Assembly (NCBI GenBank): GCA_001275005.1
Contig: JWZX01002169.1
Span: 1 to 17,580 of the forward strand
Direction: 5' to 3'
From: Chrysochromulina tobinii
Taxonomy: Eukaryota > Haptophyta > Prymnesiales > Chrysochromulinaceae
DNA length: 17,580 nt
Shown: positions 7,587-16,500 of the stretch, one piece after another
How positions within the stretch are numbered: position 1 is the first letter of the stretch
Layout: each line of letters opens with the position of its first letter
Notes under the pieces: generated by a model
What the model was told of the DNA's origin: nothing
Seen by the model: only the letters and a program-made list of their open reading frames with translations
Database searches by the model: none
Position numbers and translations under genes: made by a program

Positions 7587-8367
7587 GGTGGAGGAGCAGC
7601 TGTAACTGCTGTAGCAGGCAGCTGGATTCCTGCTGTGAAGGCGTGTGAACACAGAACGTGAAGGCACCCCCACTGACAACGCGCTAACCCGAAGCATGAG
7701 TTCGCTACATACGGCGCTGGCGAGTCGTTCCGATCCCGTTTGTAAACTGTGGGTTCAAACACTGTCGCGGTCACGCCCCCACAGCCGCGCACCGAGACGC
7801 CCTTGTGGATACTTAGGTTGATTTCTAGTTGATTTCATGGAATTCCGAATGATTGCTTGAACGTGGTGCGTTTTGGTTTCGGTCGAGGTTGTTCAGGTTT
7901 GCGTCGAGGGTAGCGACTAGGAGCGTCGTGCAAGGCCGGTCCGTGGAGGCCCCGGGCCGGGGGGGGGCGTTCTAGTGCGTAGTGGAGCGTCGAGTGGTCG
8001 AGAGCGGGGGCGTCGTTTGGCGTCTCGTGCGCCTCGTGCGCGTTCGTTCTGGTACGGTTTTTTTCGGTTATTTTCCTTGCTTCTGTGCTTTACTCCTGCT
8101 TGTAACTGCATGCACCGCCCGGCCGGGCTCGTGCGCGACGGGCTGCTGCGAGCGCGGATATGGCCTCAAGGCGCGGAGCTATGTCCTCACATGGCTTTGC
8201 TTGAGAAGCAGCCTGAGTGAATAACCTTGGGGTGGGGCACGCGCTATACGCGTCCCCGTCGCGTCCCCGGTCACGATACGTTTGTTGGTTCGCGCCCGGC
8301 GCCTACCCGGCGCCGGCGGAGATCGCGCGCGCACAAGCGAAACCAACTCCGCTCTCAGCCGCACAAA
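7587..8367. other. Spacer upstream of the rhodanese fusion gene
   Basis: No credible coding frame on either strand. It should contain the rhodanese-gene promoter and the 3' flank of the fucosyltransferase-like gene. It holds short duplications (TTGATTTC at 7818 and 7829; an 11-bp tandem at 8249-8270), a run of nine G near 7959-7968, and a T-rich tract near 8059-8075. A GGTTCAAAC string at about 7752 is not part of a tRNA fold. Confidence 0.55.
8249..8270. repeat. 11-bp tandem duplication (CGCGTCCCCG unit)
   Basis: CGCGTCCCCGT at 8249-8259 is followed directly by CGCGTCCCCGG, so two copies differ only in the last base. It lies about 100 bases beyond the fucosyltransferase-like stop codon. Confidence 0.75.
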
Positions 8368-9942
8368 TCAGTGGTAAAAGTACATCTCGCCGCCCGTGGC
8401 CAGGCCGTAAGTGTAGATGCACTGCCGGATACTGCGCCCGCGCTTGCGGATCTGCGCCTTGGTGCACTCATCGGTGAAGCCGCAGCAGAGCCCGTAGCCA
8501 TCGACAGACACAAAGGGAGGCAGCAAGGCGGTGCGGCTGGCGCCGATGATCTTCATGTACATCATGCGGCTCGTGTGGCTGCCCATATTGCCCACAAAGA
8601 CATCGGCGGTGGCAAGTAGCTCGAGCTCGGCCGCGAGCGAGAAGGGAGCATGCTCATCGAGCTCGGAACGGAACTCCATCCACGCCTGCTTGCGGAATTG
8701 CTTGCGGTCAAAGTCCAAGTACACCCAATTGAAGGCGGAGTCGGACGCGAGCGAGCGGAGCATGGCGCCCTCGTGATCGTCGGTGACCACCACGACGGTC
8801 TGCACCCCATACAGCTCGCGCATCTCGTCAAGCGCCCGTCGGTAGACAGACCACGTATAGCACTTGCGCCTAGGCACCCGCTCGAGTCTACCTGTCTTCT
8901 TGCCGCGCTCGAACATTGCGTTGAAAGGGCCGGGCGTTTGGCTGCGCACGTCGCACGCGTCGCCGTGGCGCACGTGTACCGCCGCGACCGGGCTGCTGCT
9001 GCTGCTGCTTCTGCTGCTGCTTCTGCTGCTCCCGCTGCTGCTCCTGCGGCCGCCGCCGCCGCCGCCGCTCACGCCGGGCCCGCAGTACGGCCCTACGGCG
9101 TGATGGCAAAGGATCCGGAGGTGGTCGTCAATGTACGATCGCACGGCGCGTGTGGGCTGCGTGAAGACGTCGACGACGGTCCCAGCGACCAAGTACTGCG
9201 CAAGCTCGTCGTGCGCCTTGCCTTCATAGCTAAGGTTGTACAGTAACGCTGCCGCGGCGGCGACAGGAGTGCCCCGCGCGGGCGAAGGCGCGAGCTGCTG
9301 CTGCGGGAAGCGCTGCCACAGGCAGTGCCACGCGGCGCGACGGAGGCCATTGTCTGCGCAGCGCGTGCTGCCGCTCAGCGGGCGCGAAAAGACGTTGCCT
9401 GGCATGGTCTGCAGCCGCTTATAGTCAACTGGTTCGCGCTGCCCCCCCCCATAATCGAGCACATTCCATCGGAAGCCTGGCTGCGGCATCGCGCGCATGC
9501 GTTCGCCAGGCGCGAGCCGGCGGGCTATTGGCGGCCGCAGGCGGCCCGCCGTCAGGTGGAAGTAGTTGACGGTGGTGAGCTGGTGCAGCATCTTGCCCAT
9601 CGTACGCGGCGGCGTCGCCGCGATGCGGAACGGCTGCGCATCCCACTCATTCTCCCAGTGCACGCGCGTGAGCACCTCGGCGAACGCAGCAAAGAAGGCG
9701 CGCTGGCAGTGGCCGTTGGTCGCGTTCCACTGGCGCACCCAGCGGCGCGCAGTCGGCAAAAAAGAGTCAGAGACGTCCCAGCGCACGTCGCACCGGAAGC
9801 CGTGCATGCCGGGCGGGCAGGGATGCAACAGCATGCGCAAGATAGGCGAGTCGTCGGGCTGGCAGCGATCGATCTCGGCCTGGGTCGCGACGGCGTCGCG
9901 CGCGCTCGCGTAGGCCGCACGGGCGTGATCGGAAGAAAGCAT
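8368..9942 (-). CDS. Fucosyltransferase-like protein (GT23-type)
   Basis: A 524-residue protein from the first in-frame ATG (9942, context AAAAATG). The frame continues 12 codons upstream only to a GTG and reaches a stop near 10057 with no other ATG. The C-terminal half shows hallmarks of GT-B fucosyltransferases. AAVHVRHGDACDV (320-332) matches the HxRxGD donor-binding loop, TVVVVTDDHEGAMLRSL is a second strand-turn segment, and SLAAELELLATADVFVGNMG resembles the FUT8-type third motif. Together they suggest transfer of fucose from GDP-fucose, probably in the Golgi. The N-terminal half is cysteine-containing and not recognised. No signal anchor is visible, which is unusual for a Golgi enzyme, so an upstream exon may be missing. 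A Gly/Arg/Ser-rich run (about 292-317) lies directly before the donor loop. GT11 or another GT-B family is possible; acceptor unknown. Confidence 0.65.
   Translation of the reverse strand: MLSSDHARAAYASARDAVATQAEIDRCQPDDSPILRMLLHPCPPGMHGFRCDVRWDVSDSFLPTARRWVRQWNATNGHCQRAFFAAFAEVLTRVHWENEWDAQPFRIAATPPRTMGKMLHQLTTVNYFHLTAGRLRPPIARRLAPGERMRAMPQPGFRWNVLDYGGGQREPVDYKRLQTMPGNVFSRPLSGSTRCADNGLRRAAWHCLWQRFPQQQLAPSPARGTPVAAAAALLYNLSYEGKAHDELAQYLVAGTVVDVFTQPTRAVRSYIDDHLRILCHHAVGPYCGPGVSGGGGGGRRSSSGSSRSSSRSSSSSSPVAAVHVRHGDACDVRSQTPGPFNAMFERGKKTGRLERVPRRKCYTWSVYRRALDEMRELYGVQTVVVVTDDHEGAMLRSLASDSAFNWVYLDFDRKQFRKQAWMEFRSELDEHAPFSLAAELELLATADVFVGNMGSHTSRMMYMKIIGASRTALLPPFVSVDGYGLCCGFTDECTKAQIRKRGRSIRQCIYTYGLATGGEMYFYH
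8992..9069 (-). repeat. Trinucleotide-repeat tract encoding a Gly/Ser-rich run
   Basis: On the plus strand this reads as interrupted GCT repeats (with CTT and CTC interruptions) followed by GCC repeats. Read on the minus strand in the gene's frame it encodes six glycines, then mixed Arg and Ser. All interruptions keep the frame. Confidence 0.85.
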
Positions 9943-10292
9943 TTTTCGGCGTAAGCGCTCGAAACGGCGCTTTCGCACGTTAGCTTTCTGCTCGGGATGG
10001 ATGATGGGAACCGCCGAGGTTGCAAGAGAGCGACTCGTCGCGCGCCCTCCTTGCCTTCAAATGCGACGATCAGGGCGAGTGGCGGGCGACGATGTGTCGA
10101 TGTCGATCAACCTCGAACGACGCCCGTCGCACGACTGCTGATTCATCACTTGCTTTTCAGTACAGGCAGGTTGGCTTCCGATGCAGCTGAACATTAAAAA
10201 AAGAGGGGCGCACTTGAGATTTCACGAGATTCCTGAGAAGAACGTAAAAGAATGTCCGATTGCGCCCAAGAAGTCGTCATCGAAGCAGTCCG
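9943..10292. promoter_or_regulatory. Divergent intergenic region, fucosyltransferase-like and Sel1 genes
   Basis: About 350 bases separate the two divergently read start codons, so both promoters should be here. A TGCTTTTCAG string at 10151-10160 resembles a plus-strand splice acceptor and might end a 5'-untranslated intron of the Sel1 gene; no matching donor was fixed. A plus-strand ATG at 10252 in good context opens an out-of-frame upstream frame. No TATA box stands out. Confidence 0.5.
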
Positions 10293-11285
10293 ATGCTCTT
10301 CCTTCCGCTCGCGCACCTCGCGCTCATGGGCTCCGCGCTTCCGCGCACCCCTTCTGCGAACTTCGCGCGCCAGAGCAGCATCGTCCTCTGCGATCGCTCC
10401 GCAGAGGTGTGGGCGCCCTCACTCTTGTGCGACACGTCCATCGAGTCGTCTGCCAACGCGAGCCCTCGGAACCGAGTACGCACCCTAGGAAAGGCTATTG
10501 TGGACAGGACGCGCGAGGCGGGGTCAGATTGGGCAACCACTGTACGCATTACCACGATTCGCAGCGCGACACAGGTCGGTCGGGGCGACTCCTTCAAATG
10601 GAGCTCGCCGAGCACTAAGAAAGCCGTCAGCGAGGTCGAGGCCTTGCTCAACGTGGACACCGTCGAGGCCAAGTCGGCGCCGACAGATGGCAGCAGCAGC
10701 ACCAGCACGAAGAGCGACAGCATACTCGTCAGTGTGTTTGCGCAGGCGATGAAGAAGCAGCTCGAGGAGGAAGAGAAAGAACTCTTCTCCTCCTTTGCGA
10801 AGGCGGTCAAGGCAACCAAGGAAGAGGACAGTGAGGTGCGGGCGATGCGGCGGCAGGCCGAGGCGGGCGACGGCTGGGCGATGCACGCGCTTGGGCACTG
10901 GTACGGGAACGGCGAAAAGGGCCTGCCCAAGGACAGCGTGATGGCGTTCGAGTGGATCCAGAAGTCGCACGAGGCGGGCTGCGCTGCGGGCACGAGTGAG
11001 CTCGGCCGCTGCTACCTGAATGGGGAGGGCGTGAAGCAGAACACGGCGCACGGCATGACGCTGCTGTGCGAGGCGGCAATGCTCGGCAGTCAATGCGCGT
11101 GCTTCAACCTGGGAGATTCGTACGCCAACGGCTTCAACGCCATCCCCAAGGACCTCAAGCAGGCGAAGCGCTGGTTCGACAAGGTCGCCAAAGCAACGAT
11201 CGAGGACCTCAACGCCCCGCGCGTGTGGGAAGCATCGTGGTTGTCGCAGTGGCTCTCACAGCAGCCGGCGAGGTCCGAGGCCTGA
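10293..11285 (+). CDS. Sel1-repeat protein with signal peptide
   Basis: A 330-residue protein from the ATG at 10293. The frame opens 11 codons earlier only by TTG. The N-terminus (MLFLPLAHLALMGSALP) looks like a cleavable signal peptide, followed by a Ser/Arg-rich stretch that could act as a plastid transit segment. Residues about 152-181 form a highly charged helix (AMKKQLEEEEKELFSSFAKA). Three Sel1-like repeats follow at about 185-229, 230-265 and 266-301, with the typical A..LG..Y..G..V..D...A..W. pattern; clear cores are ALGHWYGNGEKGLPKD, ELGRCYLNGEGVKQN and NLGDSYANGFNAIPKD. Sel1 repeats are alpha-solenoid scaffolds for protein binding, so an adaptor role in the secretory pathway or plastid is inferred. 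No partner or catalytic domain is visible. Confidence 0.85.
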   Translation: MLFLPLAHLALMGSALPRTPSANFARQSSIVLCDRSAEVWAPSLLCDTSIESSANASPRNRVRTLGKAIVDRTREAGSDWATTVRITTIRSATQVGRGDSFKWSSPSTKKAVSEVEALLNVDTVEAKSAPTDGSSSTSTKSDSILVSVFAQAMKKQLEEEEKELFSSFAKAVKATKEEDSEVRAMRRQAEAGDGWAMHALGHWYGNGEKGLPKDSVMAFEWIQKSHEAGCAAGTSELGRCYLNGEGVKQNTAHGMTLLCEAAMLGSQCACFNLGDSYANGFNAIPKDLKQAKRWFDKVAKATIEDLNAPRVWEASWLSQWLSQQPARSEA

Positions 11286-11395
11286 ACGAGCGTGGACTCA
11301 CGAGCGAAATGCGAGTCCGTGACGGAATGTCTCGGTCTGTGATGTCTGCGATGTGAAAATGTATTCGTGAGTAGGCGGCCGCGGCCCTGATCGCC

Positions 11396-11423
11396 GTAGC
11401 GCGGTACCGGTAGCGCGGTACGG
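11396..11423. repeat. 14-bp tandem duplication (GTAGCGCGGTAC unit)
   Basis: GTAGCGCGGTACCG at 11396-11409 is followed by GTAGCGCGGTACGG, with one mismatch. It carries the same CGGTAC core as the palindromes near 6133-6180. Confidence 0.8.
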
Positions 11424-11781
11424 GTGCACGACTCGTCGTCAGGCGAAGAGGAAGCGAAGAGGTCCGCGGATTTTGTCTCGGGCTCTCGGCGTCGTGAGCC
11501 GAACGCCGACAAGCGGGTTCCAAGCAGGGAACGGTGCACAAGAACGAAGATCGAAGTACGAACGGAAGCCTACGAACAAAAGGCTTGGCCATCTACTTTC
11601 CACCGGAAACAAATCATAAACAAACTGGGGTCCAGAAACAAAGTAACTCACGGGTCCACGGCGCGACGCAACTCGCAACGTACCTTTGACGTTTCATCGC
11701 GGTGCATACACCAAGGTCAGGGACAGGGTGAGGGATCACGGCCGGCCGGGGCATCAGCGCGCGCGCCGCCCCCGGCCTCTT

Positions 11782-11796
11782 ATACCCCGGGGGTAT
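11782..11796. repeat. Inverted repeat ATACCCC-G-GGGGTAT
   Basis: Seven-base arms around a single base, in the convergent spacer. It could be a chance palindrome. Confidence 0.7.
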
Positions 11797-11865
11797 GTGC
11801 AAGCCCACATGTCGGAAGCGTTTCTGGTTGTATGAGAATTGGCCATCCCGAATGCATCCATGCAT

Positions 11866-11880
11866 CACGAATCATTCGTG
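11866..11880. repeat. Inverted repeat CACGAAT-C-ATTCGTG
   Basis: Perfect seven-base arms around one base, about 100 bases beyond the translocator stop codon and adjacent to two ATGCAT palindromes. A role in 3'-end formation is possible but not shown. Confidence 0.7.
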
Positions 11881-11981
11881 CACGGTCGGCCCCTTTCTCT
11901 TGCATACAAGCTCCTGTTCCCCGACCATCAGGGCACGTTCCGTCGCCCTTTGGCGGGCGCGGGGTGCGGGCCAACGCACTC

Positions 11982-13328
11982 TTACTTGACGAGCGAGTAG
12001 AGCAGCACGCCGCCAATGCCAATGGAGCATCCGAGCAGCTTAATGGGCTCCAGCGACTCGCCTAGAGCAAGGGCGACGCCCACGATGACGATGACGCGCT
12101 TGGCCGTGTTGGCCACCGACTGGGTAGTCGCGCTCGTCTTCTTGATCGTGATCGTCGATAGCTCATTGTACAGGTAGAAGTAGAGCCCCGACGTGATCAA
12201 ATTGTTGCGGAGCACGGCACTCGACTTAAAAATCTCGAGGAACTTGCCAAATCTGCTCGCCTCCGTCATCAGCCAGACCGGAAGGAGCGAGAGCGCGCCG
12301 AGGAGCGTCGAGATGGCGAACTGGTTGCCCGTCGAGCCGATGCGGTCATTCAGCCCGGGCGTGTCCATCACCTTCTTGTTCTCATTCGCGCGGAAGGCAG
12401 CGAAGACGTTGGCGACGCACGCGGCGATCAGAGCGACCACCGAGAAGTCGAGCTCCTTGATCGACGCGAGGCACACGCCGCCGATCACAGGGATCAGGCA
12501 CAGCCACTTGGCCTTGGAGATGCTCTTGCCGTACCTGCACGCACACACGGCAACACAGCCATCGCGTTCGTCAGCGCATGGGCTATCAGAGGGCAACCCT
12601 CACAACAACTACCGCACTTCACTTGGGCGGGTGCAGATGTGGACGGGGCCTTCGCGTACATCGTGACACCAAGCAGCGCGGCAAAGGCGGGCTCAGCGGC
12701 CTTGACGATCTGTGAGAAAGAGACGGCGCCGAGGTTCATGGAGATGATGGAAGACAAGTGCGCACCCGCCGAGCAGGTCGCCACCGGCACGATCTTGGCA
12801 AGGTCATTGAAGGTCACAGTGGGCAGAGGGCGCGCGTCCGGGGCGAGCCAGAGGAAGAGCGCATAGAGCGAACCGATGCACATCTGCAGGAAGCCAATCG
12901 TGATCGGGAAACCCGTGGCGCCACCCGCCGCGTTGAGCGCGTACTTGTTGTTCAGTGTGTAGTAGTAGTTGCCCAGGTACCAGCCCGCGAAGCACAGCAG
13001 GAGGCCGACGTCGATGCCGGTGCCCTTAGCTTCCACCGGCTTTGCCACTGGCTTTGCCGCGACCAACGCACTTGCGGGGCGGGCGCCGCCGCGAAGCTTC
13101 AGCACGGGGAGCGACGTCGCCGGAGTGGCGAGCCTGTGAAAAGGGAGCGACATGGGTTAGGCGCTCAGTGGGTGGGCGGGGCAGACGAGGCTAATGCAAG
13201 GGGCAACTCTTCGAAGTGCGAGGCGGCTGCCGTCGATGTATGCAGTGCGGCGTGCGTTAGAAAACTCACTCGGCCGATGCTGACGCGCACAAGGTGAGGG
13301 TGAGGAGACCGAAGAGACCGATAGCCAT
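11982..13328 (-). CDS. Plastid triose-phosphate/phosphate translocator, three exons
   Basis: Exons at 13328-13270, 13133-12660 and 12534-11982 join into a 361-residue protein with intact frame. Exon 1 encodes a clean signal peptide (MAIGLFGLLTLTLCASASAE) from an ATG in the context AAAATGG. Exon 2 begins with a transit-like stretch (LATPATSLPVLKLRGGARP), giving a bipartite plastid leader. The body is a multi-helix TPT/NST-family carrier of the drug/metabolite transporter superfamily. It shows GWYLGNYYYTLNNKY, SFSQIVKAAEP (K164), KELDFSVVALIAACVANV, RANENKKVM and NTAKRV (K323, R324). The lysine and the KR pair correspond to likely phosphate-contacting residues in known translocators. It should exchange phosphorylated C3 sugars, or a related sugar phosphate, for phosphate at an inner plastid membrane. 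Exact substrate and which of the four membranes cannot be read. A frame starting at 13153 lies inside intron 1 and is not the true start. Confidence 0.88.
12535..12659 (-). other. Translocator intron 2 (125 bases)
   Basis: Donor GAT|GTACGC and acceptor GTGCAG|GTACGG. Splicing joins TMY to GKSISKAKW, which restores the continuous translocator frame. GTAC-containing near-repeats of ten bases (eight matching) lie at both junctions. Confidence 0.85.
13134..13269 (-). other. Translocator intron 1 (136 bases)
   Basis: Donor GA|GTGAGTTTT, branch-like CTAACCC about 23 bases from the end, polypyrimidine TCCCTTTTCACAG| acceptor. It separates the signal-peptide exon from the transit-like region and contains in-frame stops, so retention would truncate the protein. 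Confidence 0.88.
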
Positions 13329-13533
13329 TTTGTGTCGAGGAGCGCGGAGATGAGAGCAAATTCGTCGAGTCGCGAGATACGAGAAACGTCAAACCCCCCT
13401 CACGGCACGGATGCACTACTCCTTTCAGCTCTAGACTGCGGCCTCGTGCTTATGGTGAGTCGATCTTGCTTGAGCTGACGCTACAAGTACTTGAGGCGGA
13501 AACCTTATTCACAATGAGAAAAGGAGGGCAGCC
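13329..13533. promoter_or_regulatory. Compact divergent promoter, translocator and ankyrin genes
   Basis: Only 205 bases separate the start codons of two divergently read genes, so transcription of both must start within this stretch or a shared control region. I see no clear TATA box or known element. Confidence 0.6.
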
Positions 13534-16500
13534 ATGGAAGACCTATGCGTCTCTCCTCTCATCCAAGCGGTGCAGCGCCTAGACGTGCACAGCGTTGGGG
13601 CACTCGTTGCTAAAGGTGCGCGCGTCTCGAATGCCCGCATCGCATCTCGAATGCCCGCATCGCGCCTCGTTCGGCTAGCATGCGATTGCACACTCGTCCG
13701 ACGACGGCACATTTTGTTGCTCCACTCCATGTTGGCAGGTGCCAAGCAGCGCGAGCTCGACTGCGGCCTGCACGAGGTCGCCGTCGGCGACCGCGAGTCG
13801 GCAAACTGCCAAAAGGCGCGGCTGATCATTGCCAAGATCCTCGTGGCCAAGGGCGCGCTCCCCGACAACAGGCAGCATGGCTGCGGGGGCACACCGCTGC
13901 ACCACTCGCTCGCGGGTGGCTACATTGAGCTCGTCGACTACCTCGTGTCCTGCAAGGCCGACATCAACGCCGCCAACCGATACGGCGTGCACCCGCTGCA
14001 CATTGCGGTTAAGCGCGAGTTTGTCGAGTGCATCGCGTACCTGATGACGCGCGATGACGGGGCGGGTGCGCATGCGCTGCCGTTGGCCAAGGTGCGCGAC
14101 GAACTCGCGTGGGCGGTGCAGTACGACCTGCCGCGCGCCGTGCTCAGCCTGCTTGAGCACGGCGCACCCCACGGGATGCGAGTCGTCACGCCGTGGACGA
14201 GCTGCGCGCCGCGCTCTCGATCGACATGGGATTTTTCGTTGCCACTCGGCTACTACGCAGTGATGCGGGGCTGGCGCTCGAAGGCGCTGTACGAGGTGCT
14301 CTCCAAGGGCTGGTCGCCCACGCACGCCTCCGTCGGCACCGCCGAGGGTGAGGGCGAGGGCATCGCAGCGGCCTTGATTCATTTGGATGGGATCGTGCGC
14401 ACGGAGCCTTCCCAATTGGTGAGAGTGCACTCCGCTGGCCCGCGACGGCGGTGTCCCCACCCCCCGCCCTGCGCTCACCCTCTATGCCTTCCCGCATCTT
14501 CCCTGCCCTCCCTGCCTCTGCGCACATTCCTTCCCGCTGACCGCGAGCCCTTGTCGTGCGGCACCCGCGCTCGTGCGCTCTCCATCTCCCCACAGGTTGT
14601 GCGTGCCATGCCTTACCAGGCCTCGCTGGTCCACCTCGCCGTCTACTCCGGATCCGCACCGCTTCTCGCCTATGTGCTCCGGCTCGGCCTCACGCGCGGA
14701 GAGCCGGCTCTCTCGGCGTCGGTGTGTGACTGCTTCCAGCATGCACCGCTCGCGTACGCAGCGTGCGCGGATGCGGTCGGTTTGGTCCGCGTGCTACTGG
14801 ACGCACGCGCCGACCCCGAGGGTGCCGACAACGAGGGGCGCACTGCACTTCACATTGCGAGCGCGATGGGGCACGCCGCCTCGGCAGCCGCTCTACTTGA
14901 AGCGGGAGCGCGCCCGTCAACTCTCGACGCGCACGGCAACAGCGCCGTTCACTTTGCAGCCGCTGAGGCTCGCGAGCACGTGCTCAGATTGCTCCTCGAT
15001 GCCGAGGACGGACCGCGCTGCCTGCGCGTGCGCAACAAGGACCAAGTGCTGCCGCTACACCTGGCCGCGGGGGCAGGCGATGCGCCCGGGTGCGCGCTGA
15101 TGCTCTCGTATGACCCGACGCTCATTGGGAAGCGTGTGCGCGATGAGGGGACGCCGTTGCACACGGCGGCGGAGAAGGGGCATGCGGAGGCAGTCTCGCT
15201 GCTTCTCTCTGCCAAGGCCGACGTCGAGGCGCACCTGTCACTGAATGTGGACCCTCGGACGCCGCTCCACCTGGCAGCTGAGTATGCGCACGAGCCGTGC
15301 GTGTCACTGCTCCTGAACAAGGGAGCCGATCCGCTCGCGGCCCTTCCCACGGGCTTTCTGAGCCAGTTCAAGAACTATAAGTCCCTCTCCTTGCAGATCA
15401 GGCGTGCCTCGTGCCATGCGGCCGCGCTCGCCTCCCATTTTAGGGATGAGGGATGGATGGAGACGGTGGCTGTGCTTGATAAGGCCGTGGCCAAGCGCAA
15501 AGCCAAGATTCTTGATGAGCCCACCGCCGCCGCCGCCGCCGCCGCCGAGGGCCGTGCCGGTAAGAAGAAGACCGTGTCGACGCTCACGGCGGCTGAAAAG
15601 AAAGAAATTCTGAAGGCGACGGTCGCCGCCGAAAAGGACGCAAACGGCTGCCCCGCTGCCCCCCCCAAGGCCGACGCGATTGTCGAGCTGACGCCGATGC
15701 CGGCGTCGTCGGCATCGCCGCCGCCATTGGTCGTCTCACCGGCCGTCGTGCGCGCGTCGTCCGTGGATCTTGACGAGGACGACGTGCGCGCCACAGGCTG
15801 TAACCTCCGCGACAGTCTGGAGGCCGACCAGGCCGGCACGGAGAAAGTTGAGGGGGCGGTCTCCGGCGTCGACGCGAACCTGTGGGAAACCCTCCTCTCG
15901 ACCGTCATCGACGAGTACGGTGAGCAAGGACGGCCGCCGGCGACCGAGGAGGACCTGCGGGCCTTTCTCGAGCGCTTCGCTTCCAAACACGGACTCCGAA
16001 CTGGCGATCTGCAGGAGATGATGCGCCAGATGGCCGTCCCGTTGGCCGTTCGTGAGGCCAACCTCAGTGTGGCGAGCCTCGGCGTCGGCGAGCGCGCCGA
16101 CGCGTGCGCGTCGTCAGCCTCGCCGCCGCTGCTCGAGCTGCCGCCCCCGAAGCTCAACCCGAAACTCTTTGGTGGGCCTCGCGTCGCGCCGCGCCGGCTC
16201 CCTTGCCATGTGCCGCTGCCCTCGAGCGAGAGCGAGCGTCGCGGCATCGGCGCCGGCGCGGGTGGTGATGGAACGTACGCTGCCGCCGCCGCCGCCGCTG
16301 CCGCCGTCGCCGCCGCCGCCGCCCTCGCCGCGCCCACTGCGCTAGCCGCTGCGGCGGCCAGCGCGCCAGCGGGCGAGTTGGCGAGCCTGGAGGAGGCGTG
16401 CGGAGGAGGGGCGACGGGAGCGGAGGCAGCGGAGGCAGCAGCCAGGAGGGAGCTTCGGTGGAGGGAAAAGAGCCCGGAAGAGCCCGGCGCAACCCAGGGC

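Larger units (their letters stand above)
11286..11981. other. Convergent spacer, Sel1 and translocator 3' flanks
   Basis: Both flanking genes end toward this stretch, so it should hold two 3' untranslated regions and polyadenylation signals. It contains a 14-bp tandem duplication (11396-11423) and two inverted repeats (11782-11796 and 11866-11880). A plus-strand open frame from 11424 runs into the translocator's last exon antisense and is compositionally unlike a protein, so I do not call it. Confidence 0.55.

Noticed and set aside
7740-7775. GGTTCAAAC resembling a tRNA T-arm / B box
   Set aside because: The flanking bases do not form a five-pair T-stem with G53-C61, and no acceptor stem or A box is found at the right distance.
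11424-12065. 213-codon plus-strand open frame in the convergent spacer
   Set aside because: Composition is basic and irregular, no domain is seen, and it overlaps the last translocator exon in antisense.
12494-13153. Single-exon start of the translocator at 13153
   Set aside because: That ATG is inside intron 1; a better signal-peptide exon exists upstream with consensus splice sites and correct phase. The 3' part of this frame (after 12660) is intron 2.
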